NCBI GenBank assembly: GCA_023229785.1
Contig: JALNYV010000006.1
Location: 1-64,000 of the forward strand
Direction of reading: 5' to 3'
Source of the DNA: Candidatus Dojkabacteria bacterium
GTDB taxonomy: Bacteria; Patescibacteria; Dojkabacteria; SC72
Length of the DNA: 64,000 nt
Each line of letters begins with the position of its first letter. Position 1 is the first letter of the stretch. Shown here piece by piece: positions 54,495 to 62,993 of the stretch. The notes under the pieces are model-generated. The model had not been told where the DNA came from, did not search any database, and was given only the letters and a program-made list of their open reading frames with translations. The translations under genes were made by a program, and so were the position numbers.

Positions 54495-54896
54495 TTATTG
54501 TTCTCTTATAGTTTCCCCATATCTAAGCCATTTTTTCATTAATAATGCATTATCAGCAAAATGGCGTCTTACAAACCTAAAGTAAGCCTCAGGTTCGTGT
54601 TTTATGAATTGTGTGTCTTTTAAGGCAATTCTTACTACATTATGAGTAGGATGCTCTATCATTGTAACATATACAGGTATGTACTTAACAACAAACAGTT
54701 GCACATTTTCTGTTGGATTTTTAATATACTGGATTGCTCTTAAACTTTGTTGAACAGCTGTTAGTTGAACAGCTTCAGACGGATTATCAATGCGAGATAT
54801 TTTCGTCCAATTATTATATACAGCAGCTATCTGCTCCTCTTGTGTTCCTGGGCGGCTTCTAGATTCTTCCAATCTTATTATTTTAATCAATTTCAT
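54495..54896 (-). CDS. Alpha-repeat protein (DUF4116-like family), late
   Basis: A 133-residue protein from ATG 54896 with AGAGGGTTGATA upstream. It begins MKLIKIIRLEES, then carries N-P-S-E-A-V-Q-L-T-A-V, N-P-T-E-N-V-Q-L-F-V-V and the terminal N-A-L-L-M-K-K-W-L-R-Y-G. A CATAAATA octamer lies upstream. Confidence 0.78.
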   Translation of the reverse strand: MKLIKIIRLEESRSRPGTQEEQIAAVYNNWTKISRIDNPSEAVQLTAVQQSLRAIQYIKNPTENVQLFVVKYIPVYVTMIEHPTHNVVRIALKDTQFIKHEPEAYFRFVRRHFADNALLMKKWLRYGETIREQ

Positions 54897-54934
54897 TATC
54901 AACCCTCTGTACAACAATCATATTATTTAAACTA

Positions 54935-54942
54935 TATTTATG
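54935..54942 (-). promoter_or_regulatory. T4-like late promoter octamer (CATAAATA variant)
   Basis: CATAAATA on the minus strand, 39 bases before the 54896 start. Confidence 0.5.
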
Positions 54943-54953
54943 GTAACCTCCTG

Positions 54954-54981
54954 TTGACATTTATACAATATATGTTATAAT
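54954..54981 (+). promoter_or_regulatory. Strong sigma-70-like promoter
   Basis: TTGACA (54954-54959), 16-base spacer, TATAAT (54976-54981), 36 bases before the DUF2721-like gene. Confidence 0.7.
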
Positions 54982-55016
54982 ACACCCAACATTTAATATT
55001 TTAACAAAGGGTCAAC

Positions 55017-55496
55017 ATGATACATCCCGAGATTTTCCAGGCTTTCGTTGCTCCAGCTATATTCTTCTCTGCAGCTGGACTATTAATACTTTCAATTAAT
55101 GTAAGACAGATGGCCATAGTATCAAGACTTAGGGCTTTTCACAAAGAAAAGTATCAAGCTGTGGTGGCTGGAAAAAGACAAGAAGCTGTGTTGCTGCAGG
55201 CTCAAATTAGTTCCATAGAGCCCAGAGCTCGGAAAATACGAAACGCTTTTCTTTATTCCCTGATTGGTATATTTGGAGTGTTGTGCACTTGCTTAATATT
55301 AGGGTTGGCTGTATATGTTCCAGAAGCTATGATTATAGCTGTGATTACTTTTGTTATTTCTGTGATATCAATGATAGGAGGAACTTATTTTTATATCAGC
55401 GAAGTAGCGATCAGTTTGACATCAGAAAGAGAAGAAGAACAATTTTACGCTTTATTGGAGGCTATAGAACCAAAAAATAAAAACAATTTGATTTAA
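55017..55496 (+). CDS. DUF2721-like membrane protein
   Basis: A 159-residue protein with AAAGGG ribosome site. Three hydrophobic segments (about residues 8-27, 78-100, 104-126) enclose a charged loop. The first segment A-P-A-I-F-F-S-A-A-G-L-L-I-L-S-I-N-V-R plus V-S-R-L-R-A-F-H-K-E fits DUF2721. Function unknown; probably inner membrane, early expressed. Confidence 0.75.
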   Translation: MIHPEIFQAFVAPAIFFSAAGLLILSINVRQMAIVSRLRAFHKEKYQAVVAGKRQEAVLLQAQISSIEPRARKIRNAFLYSLIGIFGVLCTCLILGLAVYVPEAMIIAVITFVISVISMIGGTYFYISEVAISLTSEREEEQFYALLEAIEPKNKNNLI

Positions 55497-55537
55497 AGAA
55501 CATTTACCATTAAATGTTACTACCATTAAGTGGTGAG

Positions 55538-55545
55538 TATAAATA
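55538..55545 (+). promoter_or_regulatory. Late octamer upstream of phoH
   Basis: TATAAATA on the plus strand, but 137 bases before the phoH ATG, so the transcript would have a long leader. The octamer match is exact. Confidence 0.4.
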
Positions 55546-55681
55546 AGTATAACATACCCCAATCACGAGCTTAAATGACAATATACAATTTCATTTTTCA
55601 ACAGCTTTCTCAAATTTGTGGATTAACATCCACACTTACCCCCGTGCTTTACCCCAATAATATCCAAAATGGAGAAATATT

Positions 55682-56485
55682 ATGCCTAGAACTAATCGCA
55701 GTCGCAACCAAGAACGGAACCATCACGAAAAAGCAGTGCACCCAAGGAAGGCGCAGCTGAGACACCTAGAAGAAGCTCTCATGAATAATGGTAGAGCTAT
55801 AGAAGAGGGTGGAAAGAAAAAAACTTGGTCAATTCATGATTTAAAATCAATAAGACCACTCACACAAGCTCAGCATGATATGTTTACAAGCTGGATTGAT
55901 AATAGTGATATTTGTGGATATGGATCAGCAGGAACAGGGAAATCATTCCTCGCAATGTATCTTGCATTATCTGATGTGTTGAATGAAAAAACTGAAACAA
56001 ATAAAATCATCATAGTACGTTCTATAGTGACCACTCGTGACCCTGGCCACCTACCTGGGACTTTGGATGAGAAGGTTGCTCCTCACGAAGTGGCTTATCA
56101 AAATATTTGTCAGGAGCTGTTAGGAAAAGCATCTTCTTATCAAGATTTAAAAGATGCTGGGATTATTGAATTTCACATAACCTCATTCCTAAGAGGATTA
56201 ACTTGGAATGATGCTATTATCATAGTTGATGAATCTCAAAACATGAATTTTGAAGAATTTCACAGTGTTATGACCAGGGTAGGTAAAGAGTCAAAGGTGT
56301 TGGTGCTTGGTGATATACGTCAAAACGATTTGATTCACAGCAGAAAAGAAACAAGTGGCTTTGCAGAAGCTATGAAGGTTATGGATAATATGAGAGAATT
56401 TTCAATGATTAGATTCCTACCACAAGATATTGTAAGAAGTGATTTCTGCAAATCTTGGATTATGGCTTATGAGGCGATGGGCTGA
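55682..56485 (+). CDS. phoH: PhoH-like ATPase
   Basis: A 267-residue protein with GGAGAAAT ribosome site. After a basic, disordered N-terminus (residues 1-45) comes the PhoH core: Walker A G-Y-G-S-A-G-T-G-K-S-F-L-A (about 79-91), V-R-S-I-V-T-T-R-D-P-G-H-L-P-G-T, Walker B I-I-I-V-D-E-S-Q-N-M, and V-L-G-D-I-R-Q-N-D. PhoH is a superfamily-1-like RNA helicase/ATPase common in T4-like and marine phages. Confidence 0.92.
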   Translation: MPRTNRSRNQERNHHEKAVHPRKAQLRHLEEALMNNGRAIEEGGKKKTWSIHDLKSIRPLTQAQHDMFTSWIDNSDICGYGSAGTGKSFLAMYLALSDVLNEKTETNKIIIVRSIVTTRDPGHLPGTLDEKVAPHEVAYQNICQELLGKASSYQDLKDAGIIEFHITSFLRGLTWNDAIIIVDESQNMNFEEFHSVMTRVGKESKVLVLGDIRQNDLIHSRKETSGFAEAMKVMDNMREFSMIRFLPQDIVRSDFCKSWIMAYEAMG

Positions 56486-56494
56486 CATTAGAAA

Positions 56495-56525
56495 CAAAAA
56501 AAGGGGTGGTTAACACCCCTTTTTT
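56495..56525. terminator. Bidirectional terminator
   Basis: AAAAAAAGGGGTG and CACCCCTTTTTT around GTTAA, between the convergent phoH and HNH genes. Confidence 0.85.
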
Positions 56526-56532
56526 GATTTAC

Positions 56533-57291
56533 TTAATATCCATCTGGAATATTATCGCTTTTCAATATGTTATCCAAAGCCCACAGCGGTTGGAAATTTG
56601 TATAGTGATTTATCTCAATCAAATGAGCTTCATCTGTTGCTTTTGCAACCGGATAGATATGATCATAGTGCCATTTGCCATGATTATCCCAACTCATTCC
56701 TTCTGTGAACTGATCTTCAATATAAACTTTAAATTCTTCAAAAGAACACCCAAGAATTTGTGATGTTCTGCCTGATTTTGAGAAACCACCCCTAGCCATT
56801 GAACTGCGTATTAGATTTCTAACATCTTCTGTCATTTTATACAGCGGGTCAATTAATCTTCTTTTCTTTCTATATAGTGTTCTGGTAGTGCAGACTTTCT
56901 CCGGATTGGATTTGCGATAATTACTCTCCCTTAACATAGCTGCTCCTATGTTATCCATACGATATTGTCTTTTCTTTGCTGAGATTTCTACTGCATGTAT
57001 CTTATCATATACCTTTCCTTGAGTAGATAATTTTTCTGCATTATCTTTGCGATATTGAGTGTGGTAGGATAACACAGTTTCCTTATTATTTTTGTAATAT
57101 TGTTTGTAATTATTTTTTATTTTTTCCGGATTGTCTATATTCCATTGGGTTTTACAAACCAAGCAACTTCCACTACCCAACTCTCTCTGTGATATGTGCC
57201 CTTTGCAACAAGGCTTTCCAGTAAAATATTTGTTCAACCCTAATGCTTTTGCTTCTTTTCTTGAAATAATTGGATAAATAGATTCAGACAT
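56533..57291 (-). CDS. HNH homing endonuclease A
   Basis: A 252-residue protein from ATG 57291. Residues 1-45 (S-R-K-E-A-K-A-L-G-L-N-K-Y-F-T-G-K-P-C plus C-L-V-C) form a zinc-finger recognition unit found in many phage HNH enzymes. The middle is lysine-rich. The C-terminus is the HNH core: Q-I-L-G-C-S-F-E-E-F-K, W-H-Y-D-H-I-Y-P-V-A (D-H catalytic), N-F-Q-P-L-W-A-L-D-N. The last 40 codons are nearly identical to those of 61916-62908. Its promoter, leader and first codons match the GIY-YIG gene at 17815. It lies just upstream of the MoxR/VWA pair, on the other strand. Confidence 0.88.
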   Translation of the reverse strand: MSESIYPIISRKEAKALGLNKYFTGKPCCKGHISQRELGSGSCLVCKTQWNIDNPEKIKNNYKQYYKNNKETVLSYHTQYRKDNAEKLSTQGKVYDKIHAVEISAKKRQYRMDNIGAAMLRESNYRKSNPEKVCTTRTLYRKKRRLIDPLYKMTEDVRNLIRSSMARGGFSKSGRTSQILGCSFEEFKVYIEDQFTEGMSWDNHGKWHYDHIYPVAKATDEAHLIEINHYTNFQPLWALDNILKSDNIPDGY

Positions 57292-57320
57292 GATTAACCT
57301 TCCTGTTAATTGTTGTTTAG

Positions 57321-57355
57321 AAAACCTCATTGAATTGGTAGTTCTTTGGGGTTTT
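57321..57355 (-). promoter_or_regulatory. 5' leader hairpin of HNH gene A
   Basis: AAAACC and GGTTTT close the stem where the GIY-YIG leader has AAAACA/TGTTTT. TTTTCTAAACA and the AGGTTAATC ribosome region follow. Confidence 0.6.
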
Positions 57356-57371
57356 TGTTTGTAATAATGTG

Positions 57372-57379
57372 TATTTATG
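57372..57379 (-). promoter_or_regulatory. Late octamer of the HNH A leader cassette (CATAAATA)
   Basis: CATAAATA on the minus strand at the head of the shared leader. Confidence 0.5.
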
Positions 57380-57453
57380 ATTAATTTCTGTTGGGGTTAA
57401 ACTAAAAACAAGTTATAATATTTTGCTTTAATAATAGTACAGTCTTCCATTTG

Positions 57454-57461
57454 TATAAATA
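57454..57461 (+). promoter_or_regulatory. T4-like late promoter octamer for the MoxR/VWA operon
   Basis: TATAAATA on the plus strand, 39 bases before the ATG at 57501. Confidence 0.6.
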
Positions 57462-57500
57462 CTTTAATAAATTATAAACACATATCTAGGTGATGATAGT

Positions 57501-60125
57501 ATGGATAACACAAGAGCTGTTTTAGTAAAGAAATATTTGCAACATATGCGACAATTCCACTCAGGTGCAGTGAGCAAAGGCAACATGTTAGTGTCGCCGC
57601 CAGGCGTGGGGAAATCCCAGTTTGTGGCTGCACTGGCCAGCCTATTAGGGATTGAATTAGTAACAATAGAAGCCCCACATATTGTTGAGGAAAAATTAAT
57701 TAACATCCCATTCTTAGTTAAAAAGCCAACCTCCAACACACAACAACAAGGGAGCACAAAGGTTCAAGTCACCAAAGGAACAGCACAGGACGAGTTTGAT
57801 ATCGAATTGGCTGATTCTCACTTGTTTACTCAATTGATTAATGCACAAGCAATTCCAGATGCACAATATATTCAAAATGTGTATAACAATGCTAATATTG
57901 CAGCATTGTATGAATCTATGGGTGGAACTAGAGAGCAAATACCACAACTTATTAAAGATATTCGCAGCAAATATAGAGTTATATTATTTCTTGACGAATT
58001 TTTCAGAGTTCCATCTCCCACTATTGCTGCTATTCTTAGAAGTTTATTAAACAAAAGATTAGGTATGCACCAATTGCCAAATTATGCGTACCTCACATAT
58101 GCCTCCAATTTAACAGACACTGGAGATAGTATTGCTAAGAGACAGCAAAACCAAAGGTTCAATATGTATCACCTTAATGCTGCCTCAAAAGAAGATTGGT
58201 TCGCTTGGTTGTTAGCTAAGTTTAACAACGATGCCAGTGGTGTCAAGCTTAACATGAATATTATCAATAAGTTTGGTAAGATATTAGAAGATGCTGACAT
58301 TAGCAGTGATTTTGAAACCACATCAGGAGATATTGTGAGAGCTTCTCCTAGAAGATGGGAACAATTAATTTTATATATTAATTCAGCCTTTCCGATCAAG
58401 GATGAGCAGGATGCAAAATCTTTAATTACTAATGTTCAAATAAACTTCTTACATTATTTGGATAGTGAATATCACCCTATAGCTAAGAAAGTATTAAAAG
58501 CTGTTGTTGAATTAATAAAGGAAGTATCTGGAATCACAGTAAAAGAGTCCGATGTTAATAGTGATACAGACTGGAGACACACACTTAAGCATCAGGTTGA
58601 AATGAAGCAAATATTAGGTGATTCGCGTTCTTATATCCCAGTGGTCTCTGGCCCACCTGGGATAGGCAAAACGAGTAACGTAGCGGCTGTTGCTCAGGAA
58701 ATGAATTTAAGGTTAGTAGTTATTGATGCTAGTGAGTTGGTTGACCCAGGTGAAGTTATAGGGCTGCCTGCACCAGACACCAAAGAAGGTAGAAGAAGTG
58801 TCAAGTTTGTTGCTTCTAAGTTATTCAAACAAATAAATGATATCATTGATCATGAAGACCAAAGATATAAAACTAATTTAATAGCTAAATTAGGTCAAGA
58901 TGCTGGATCACAAGCATATGCTAAGTATGAAAAAAGTCGTTGGAAATACCTAATCTTTTTTGATGAATTAAACAGGGCGCCTCCTCAAGTAATGAATGCA
59001 TTACGTAGAGTTATATTGGAAAAGAATTTTGGTGAAAAAGATAACATGGGTGTTGAAATGAAGCTTCCAAAGGAAGCTATCGTCATGGGAGCTATTAACC
59101 CAACTGGAGAGGGAACTCATGAATTAACACACCACATGCGTGATGTAATGGATATTATACCGGCATCTGCAAGTTGGGCAAGACAGAAACAATTCTTAGA
59201 ATCTAAAGATATAGAAGGAACATCTCCTGAAGTTCGCAATGCTATTATTCAGGCGTTTGAGCTTATTAGTTCACACTTTAGCCTTAAGTCCTTGGATAAT
59301 GATAAAAAACCATTTTACTTAGATGTGGGAGGCGGCGAGGGGTTATATATAACACCAAATGATATGACAGATATGTATGCTGCTGCTTCAGATAGTGTTC
59401 AGAGTGTTATAGATGATAAATTGAGAGAATATAATGCTGATAGAGTTACTGACTTAGCGGCAAGTGAAATTAAACAACTGGATCGTGATATCAAAGAAAA
59501 TATCTACGATTCGTTTGAACCATCCCTGTATGATATATTTCACAACCATGATTTGGATGGAACCAGGTGGTTACAAGCCTTTCACACCTGGATGTTGAAC
59601 TCTAACGTGGGTGAACAATTAACAAAGGCATCTTCTTCTAAGTTAACATCCAGAGGAGATATTAAATCAATATTAGAACAACACTTGGGTGGAACTGCGA
59701 CAAAACCACTGAAGGATGATTCAAGATTTGTAAATTATGTAAAATCAAAAGATCACGTTTCTGTAGCTCATGAAATAGACGCGGCATTGAGTGCTATGGT
59801 TAAAGTTCCAGACGATGCAAAAAAATTGATAGCTACTCCGAGTGTAAAGCAAGTAGAATATAATGCTGAAAATGAAGAATTTACAACCACTGATACAAAA
59901 GTGCCACCTATGTTTAACCTACTAACAAATGTTGGTGTAGCATTAAGCGTTAATGGATTTTCTGGTGAAGTGTTTGAACATATAGTTGGAAACATGGATG
60001 AGTTAATGGATAAAACATTATCTGGACTATTAAAAACTAACCCTCCTCTTATTACCAAGGAACAGTATACAGTACTATACGATGAAGGCTATGATATCAT
60101 TCTTAAACTACAAGAGTTGGCATAA
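57501..60125 (+). CDS. Tandem-AAA MoxR-type ATPase
   Basis: An 874-residue protein with two AAA modules. Module 1: Walker A S-P-P-G-V-G-K-S (residues 32-39), Walker B V-I-L-F-L-D-E-F (about 160-167), sensor A-S-N and R-Q-Q-N-Q-R-F arginines (about 214-220). Module 2: Walker A S-G-P-P-G-I-G-K-T (about 382-390), Walker B L-I-F-F-D-E-L-N-R-A-P (about 482-492), then M-G-A-I-N-P-T-G-E-G. A helical C-terminal part follows. MoxR ATPases usually work with VWA proteins as chaperone or metal-insertion machines; the VWA partner follows three bases later. A late octamer suggests assembly or virion use. Two AAA modules in one chain is unusual for MoxR. Confidence 0.85.
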   Translation: MDNTRAVLVKKYLQHMRQFHSGAVSKGNMLVSPPGVGKSQFVAALASLLGIELVTIEAPHIVEEKLINIPFLVKKPTSNTQQQGSTKVQVTKGTAQDEFDIELADSHLFTQLINAQAIPDAQYIQNVYNNANIAALYESMGGTREQIPQLIKDIRSKYRVILFLDEFFRVPSPTIAAILRSLLNKRLGMHQLPNYAYLTYASNLTDTGDSIAKRQQNQRFNMYHLNAASKEDWFAWLLAKFNNDASGVKLNMNIINKFGKILEDADISSDFETTSGDIVRASPRRWEQLILYINSAFPIKDEQDAKSLITNVQINFLHYLDSEYHPIAKKVLKAVVELIKEVSGITVKESDVNSDTDWRHTLKHQVEMKQILGDSRSYIPVVSGPPGIGKTSNVAAVAQEMNLRLVVIDASELVDPGEVIGLPAPDTKEGRRSVKFVASKLFKQINDIIDHEDQRYKTNLIAKLGQDAGSQAYAKYEKSRWKYLIFFDELNRAPPQVMNALRRVILEKNFGEKDNMGVEMKLPKEAIVMGAINPTGEGTHELTHHMRDVMDIIPASASWARQKQFLESKDIEGTSPEVRNAIIQAFELISSHFSLKSLDNDKKPFYLDVGGGEGLYITPNDMTDMYAAASDSVQSVIDDKLREYNADRVTDLAASEIKQLDRDIKENIYDSFEPSLYDIFHNHDLDGTRWLQAFHTWMLNSNVGEQLTKASSSKLTSRGDIKSILEQHLGGTATKPLKDDSRFVNYVKSKDHVSVAHEIDAALSAMVKVPDDAKKLIATPSVKQVEYNAENEEFTTTDTKVPPMFNLLTNVGVALSVNGFSGEVFEHIVGNMDELMDKTLSGLLKTNPPLITKEQYTVLYDEGYDIILKLQELA

Positions 60126-60128
60126 TAT

Positions 60129-61919
60129 ATGAGAATTTCTGAAGCTATTAGTAACGTAAAGCAGCAAGTAACTTTTGCATCATCAGATTGGAACTCTCCT
60201 TTTATTGTTCACATTTTACAAGTGTTGCAGGGGGTGGGAATACCTGCAGATGCTATTAAACTGGCTGTGGCTGATGATTTGGCCGACCTAGAACAATCAC
60301 ACTCAATTGCTCCAAAATTATTTAAAACAATGTATCAAAATAGAGTTGAAAACGCTTTATTTACTTTCATGTGGCAGCAAGTGGACCCCACTTTGCTTGC
60401 TCAAAAAATTGGGGCGCCAAGGTTTAGTAGACCTATGATGCAGAGATTACTAGCTGAAATGGCTGGTGCAAATAGTGGTGAGTTTTTTCCACTAAGAAGT
60501 GTGACTGAAAAACAAACATTAAAGCATCCATTGCTTGAATATTCAGACGATGATCCATCTTACGCTAATATTACAACAGCTGCTGCATCACCCAATGGTA
60601 ATTTTATATTTGATCCTAAGTTTATGCAGGCGTTAATCAATTATGCATACCTAAAGCAAGTTAAGCCTACATCAGCTTTTTTCAAGTCTAATGGTGGCCC
60701 AATTCCTGATGAGTACGCTTATGCTGAATTCGTATTGGCGCATGAATTGTTGCATTACACTCACTCAGATTTTTCAAGACAGCATCTATTACACAACCCT
60801 AGCCATAAGATAATTAACTGGGCTTCTGATTTAAGATCAAACTATATTTTAGTAAAATCAGGATACTCTCAGCTGCCGATTGGGTTGTACAGCAGTGAGT
60901 TTAATTACGACAAGTACCGAGATTTTAATAAACTGTACGAGGATGTAAAAGCTGAATTAGATAAACTTCCCAAAAATGAACAACAACAGGTTGGTGACTC
61001 CATGGATGGGCAATCTTCTGATAGTCACGAGAAAGGTCAAGAGGAAGGTGCATCACAGAGTGAAAAGGCAAAAGCTGGTGCTGCTGGTAAGGATCAAATG
61101 GATAAGCACGATCAGAAACAAAATGAAGCGGTGGAGAAGGGGAAAGAACAAGCAAACAAGCCTGGAAAAGCAGATGCTAAGCTTGATCCCAATGCTAAAT
61201 CTACAGGCCAACCAGGAACAGGTGAAGGATATGATCAAATTATTGATACATCAAAAGAGAGACCTAGAATCTCATGGAAACAAATAATAGCCAAATTTGT
61301 AGTGTCCGCAAAACAGATATCACAAAAGTCATACAGCAAGATATCCAGAAGGTCAGCAGGAACAGCTGCTGCTGTTTCTAGTTATGGAGCAGGAGCTATT
61401 ACAGCTGGACAAGTGAAGTTTGACGATGTTCAAGTAAATTTAGTTATTGTTTTAGATCTGTCAGGTAGCATGGGGGGAGTTGCTGCGAGGGTGTTAGTGG
61501 AGGTATCTAATTTAATAGCTAAACATTTCCCAAGATCAGACTTCTTTATCATAGCGTTTAGTAACACATCTCAGATGTTTAGATGTAATTTAGCTAAGAA
61601 TACAGCAATGGAAATTAAGGATATTAGCGAAACAAAAGGATCTGTAACACCACTAAAGCAACTGCTTACAACATACAAAGGAGGAGGTACAGTGTTTAGT
61701 GCTGTTAAAGCACCTCTACTTGGATTGTTAAATAAACAGTATAATGTGTTGTTGATTACAGATTCAGATCTCATAGGGGGTGATAATTTATCTGTGTTTG
61801 TAGAAATGTTGATGAAATATAGATCATTATTTAATGTGATATTGGCAAGTGCTAATGATTTTCAAACGGTCAGTAAGGCATTACCCGTTTTACCTAACAA
61901 TATCACACACCTTACTTAA
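60129..61919 (+). CDS. VWA-domain protein with metallopeptidase-like HExxH region
   Basis: A 596-residue protein. MRISEAIS gives I-S-E followed by A, a perfect gp21-type cleavage site. Residues about 195-225 hold V-L-A-H-E-L-L-H-Y-T-H-S-D (HExxH plus a third His), as in DUF2201-like proteins. Residues 285-370 are a disordered Q/K/E linker. The VWA domain begins V-I-V-L-D-L-S-G-S-M-G (about 441-451; MIDAS D-x-S-x-S), with T-Y-K-G-G-G-T (MIDAS Thr) and I-T-D-S-D further on. It forms an obvious two-gene unit with the MoxR protein. Its 3' end overlaps the HNH B gene by four bases. Confidence 0.85.
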   Translation: MRISEAISNVKQQVTFASSDWNSPFIVHILQVLQGVGIPADAIKLAVADDLADLEQSHSIAPKLFKTMYQNRVENALFTFMWQQVDPTLLAQKIGAPRFSRPMMQRLLAEMAGANSGEFFPLRSVTEKQTLKHPLLEYSDDDPSYANITTAAASPNGNFIFDPKFMQALINYAYLKQVKPTSAFFKSNGGPIPDEYAYAEFVLAHELLHYTHSDFSRQHLLHNPSHKIINWASDLRSNYILVKSGYSQLPIGLYSSEFNYDKYRDFNKLYEDVKAELDKLPKNEQQQVGDSMDGQSSDSHEKGQEEGASQSEKAKAGAAGKDQMDKHDQKQNEAVEKGKEQANKPGKADAKLDPNAKSTGQPGTGEGYDQIIDTSKERPRISWKQIIAKFVVSAKQISQKSYSKISRRSAGTAAAVSSYGAGAITAGQVKFDDVQVNLVIVLDLSGSMGGVAARVLVEVSNLIAKHFPRSDFFIIAFSNTSQMFRCNLAKNTAMEIKDISETKGSVTPLKQLLTTYKGGGTVFSAVKAPLLGLLNKQYNVLLITDSDLIGGDNLSVFVEMLMKYRSLFNVILASANDFQTVSKALPVLPNNITHLT

Positions 61920-62908
61920 TATCCATCTGGAATATTATCGCTTTTCAATATGTTATCCAAAGCCCACAAAGGTTGAAAATTTGTATAGTGATTTAGCTCA
62001 ATCAAATGAGCTTCATCTCTTCTCTTAGCAATTGGGTATATGTGGTCATAATGCCATTTGCCATGATTATCCCAATTCATTCCTTCTGTGAATTGATTTT
62101 CAATATGAGTTTTAAATTCTTCAAAAGAACACCCAAGAATTTGTGCTGTTCTGCCTGATTTCTTGAAACCACCTCTGCTCATGGAATCTTTAATTAAATT
62201 TCTAATATCACTGGTCATTCTATATAATGGATCAGTTGATCTACGATTCCTTTGATAATATTTGTTGTATTCTTTTTGTGATTCTTTGAACTCATCAGAT
62301 TCTCTGTATTTTTTGTACGCAGCTGATTTCTGATATTCTTTTTGTGATTCTTTGTATTCATCAGATTCTCTGTACTCAGCTAAGTTTTTGTAGTAGTCTT
62401 TCTGATATTCTCTGTATGCATCTGTTTTTTGGTATTCTTTTTGCAATTGTTTACATTCATCAGATTCTCTGTATTTTTTGTATTCATCAGATTCTCTGTA
62501 TTTTTTGTTATAATCTTTTGATTTGTCAGATTTGCTACACACAACACATTTACTAACTGAAACATATTTATCACACAAATGTCCACACACACAGAGTTTT
62601 CCAGTGAAGTAAAACTTTAGACCCTGAGTTTTTGCTTCTTTTCTTGAAACAATGGAGTGTATCAAGCTAAAATCTGGGCTTCGATGTTTTTTATTCTGGT
62701 TCTCACGTTGTTCTTTGTGGTATTTCTTTTGGTATTCTAGGCTTTCGTCTGATTTTTGACGTAGTTTTTTGCACACTACACAACAACCGTCTGAAGTCAA
62801 TCTCTCAGACAAATGTCCACGCTTACAGGGCTTTCCAGTAAAATATTTGTTCAACCCTAATGCTTTTGCTTCTTTCCTCGAAATAATTTGATAAATATCT
62901 TCAGACAT
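61916..62908 (-). CDS. HNH homing endonuclease B
   Basis: A 330-residue sister of HNH A. Two N-terminal zinc-finger units (S-R-K-E-A-K-A-L-G-L-N-K-Y-F-T-G-K-P-C and S-R-K-E-A-K-T-Q-G-L-K-F-Y-F-T-G-K-L-C), then a striking low-complexity stretch of about 12 short repeats (K-Y-R-E-S-D-E-Y-K; E-Y-Q-K), then the same HNH core (W-H-Y-D-H-I-Y-P-I-A; N-F-Q-P-L-W-A-L-D-N). It shares the leader cassette (62941-62993). With HNH A it brackets the MoxR/VWA operon. Confidence 0.88.
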   Translation of the reverse strand: MSEDIYQIISRKEAKALGLNKYFTGKPCKRGHLSERLTSDGCCVVCKKLRQKSDESLEYQKKYHKEQRENQNKKHRSPDFSLIHSIVSRKEAKTQGLKFYFTGKLCVCGHLCDKYVSVSKCVVCSKSDKSKDYNKKYRESDEYKKYRESDECKQLQKEYQKTDAYREYQKDYYKNLAEYRESDEYKESQKEYQKSAAYKKYRESDEFKESQKEYNKYYQRNRRSTDPLYRMTSDIRNLIKDSMSRGGFKKSGRTAQILGCSFEEFKTHIENQFTEGMNWDNHGKWHYDHIYPIAKRRDEAHLIELNHYTNFQPLWALDNILKSDNIPDGY

Positions 62909-62940
62909 GATAATCTCCGTTAAGATTGTGGTGTTTAGAG

Positions 62941-62970
62941 AACCTCATTAGCTGCCAGGCTTTTGGGGTT
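62941..62970 (-). promoter_or_regulatory. 5' leader hairpin of HNH gene B
   Basis: AACC and GGTT close the stem; CAAAAACCCCAAA before it and CTCTAAACA after it match HNH A. Confidence 0.5.
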
Positions 62971-62985
62971 TTTGTTTATATAATG

Positions 62986-62993
62986 TATTTATT
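62986..62993 (-). promoter_or_regulatory. Possible late octamer of the HNH B leader (AATAAATA)
   Basis: AATAAATA on the minus strand in the same position as the octamers of the other two leader cassettes; it overlaps the stop of the upstream gene. Confidence 0.4.

Noticed and set aside
55575..55760. A 61-codon plus-strand frame upstream of phoH
   Set aside because: It overlaps the phoH start in another frame and lacks a ribosome site; probably an artefact in a long leader.
60976..61287. A 103-codon frame within the VWA gene
   Set aside because: It is a shadow of the lysine/glutamine-rich linker in another frame.
62260..62520. CRISPR array suggested by the short repeats in this stretch
   Set aside because: The repeats are in frame, vary in length, have no unique spacers and encode the Y-K-E/S-D-E stretch of HNH B.
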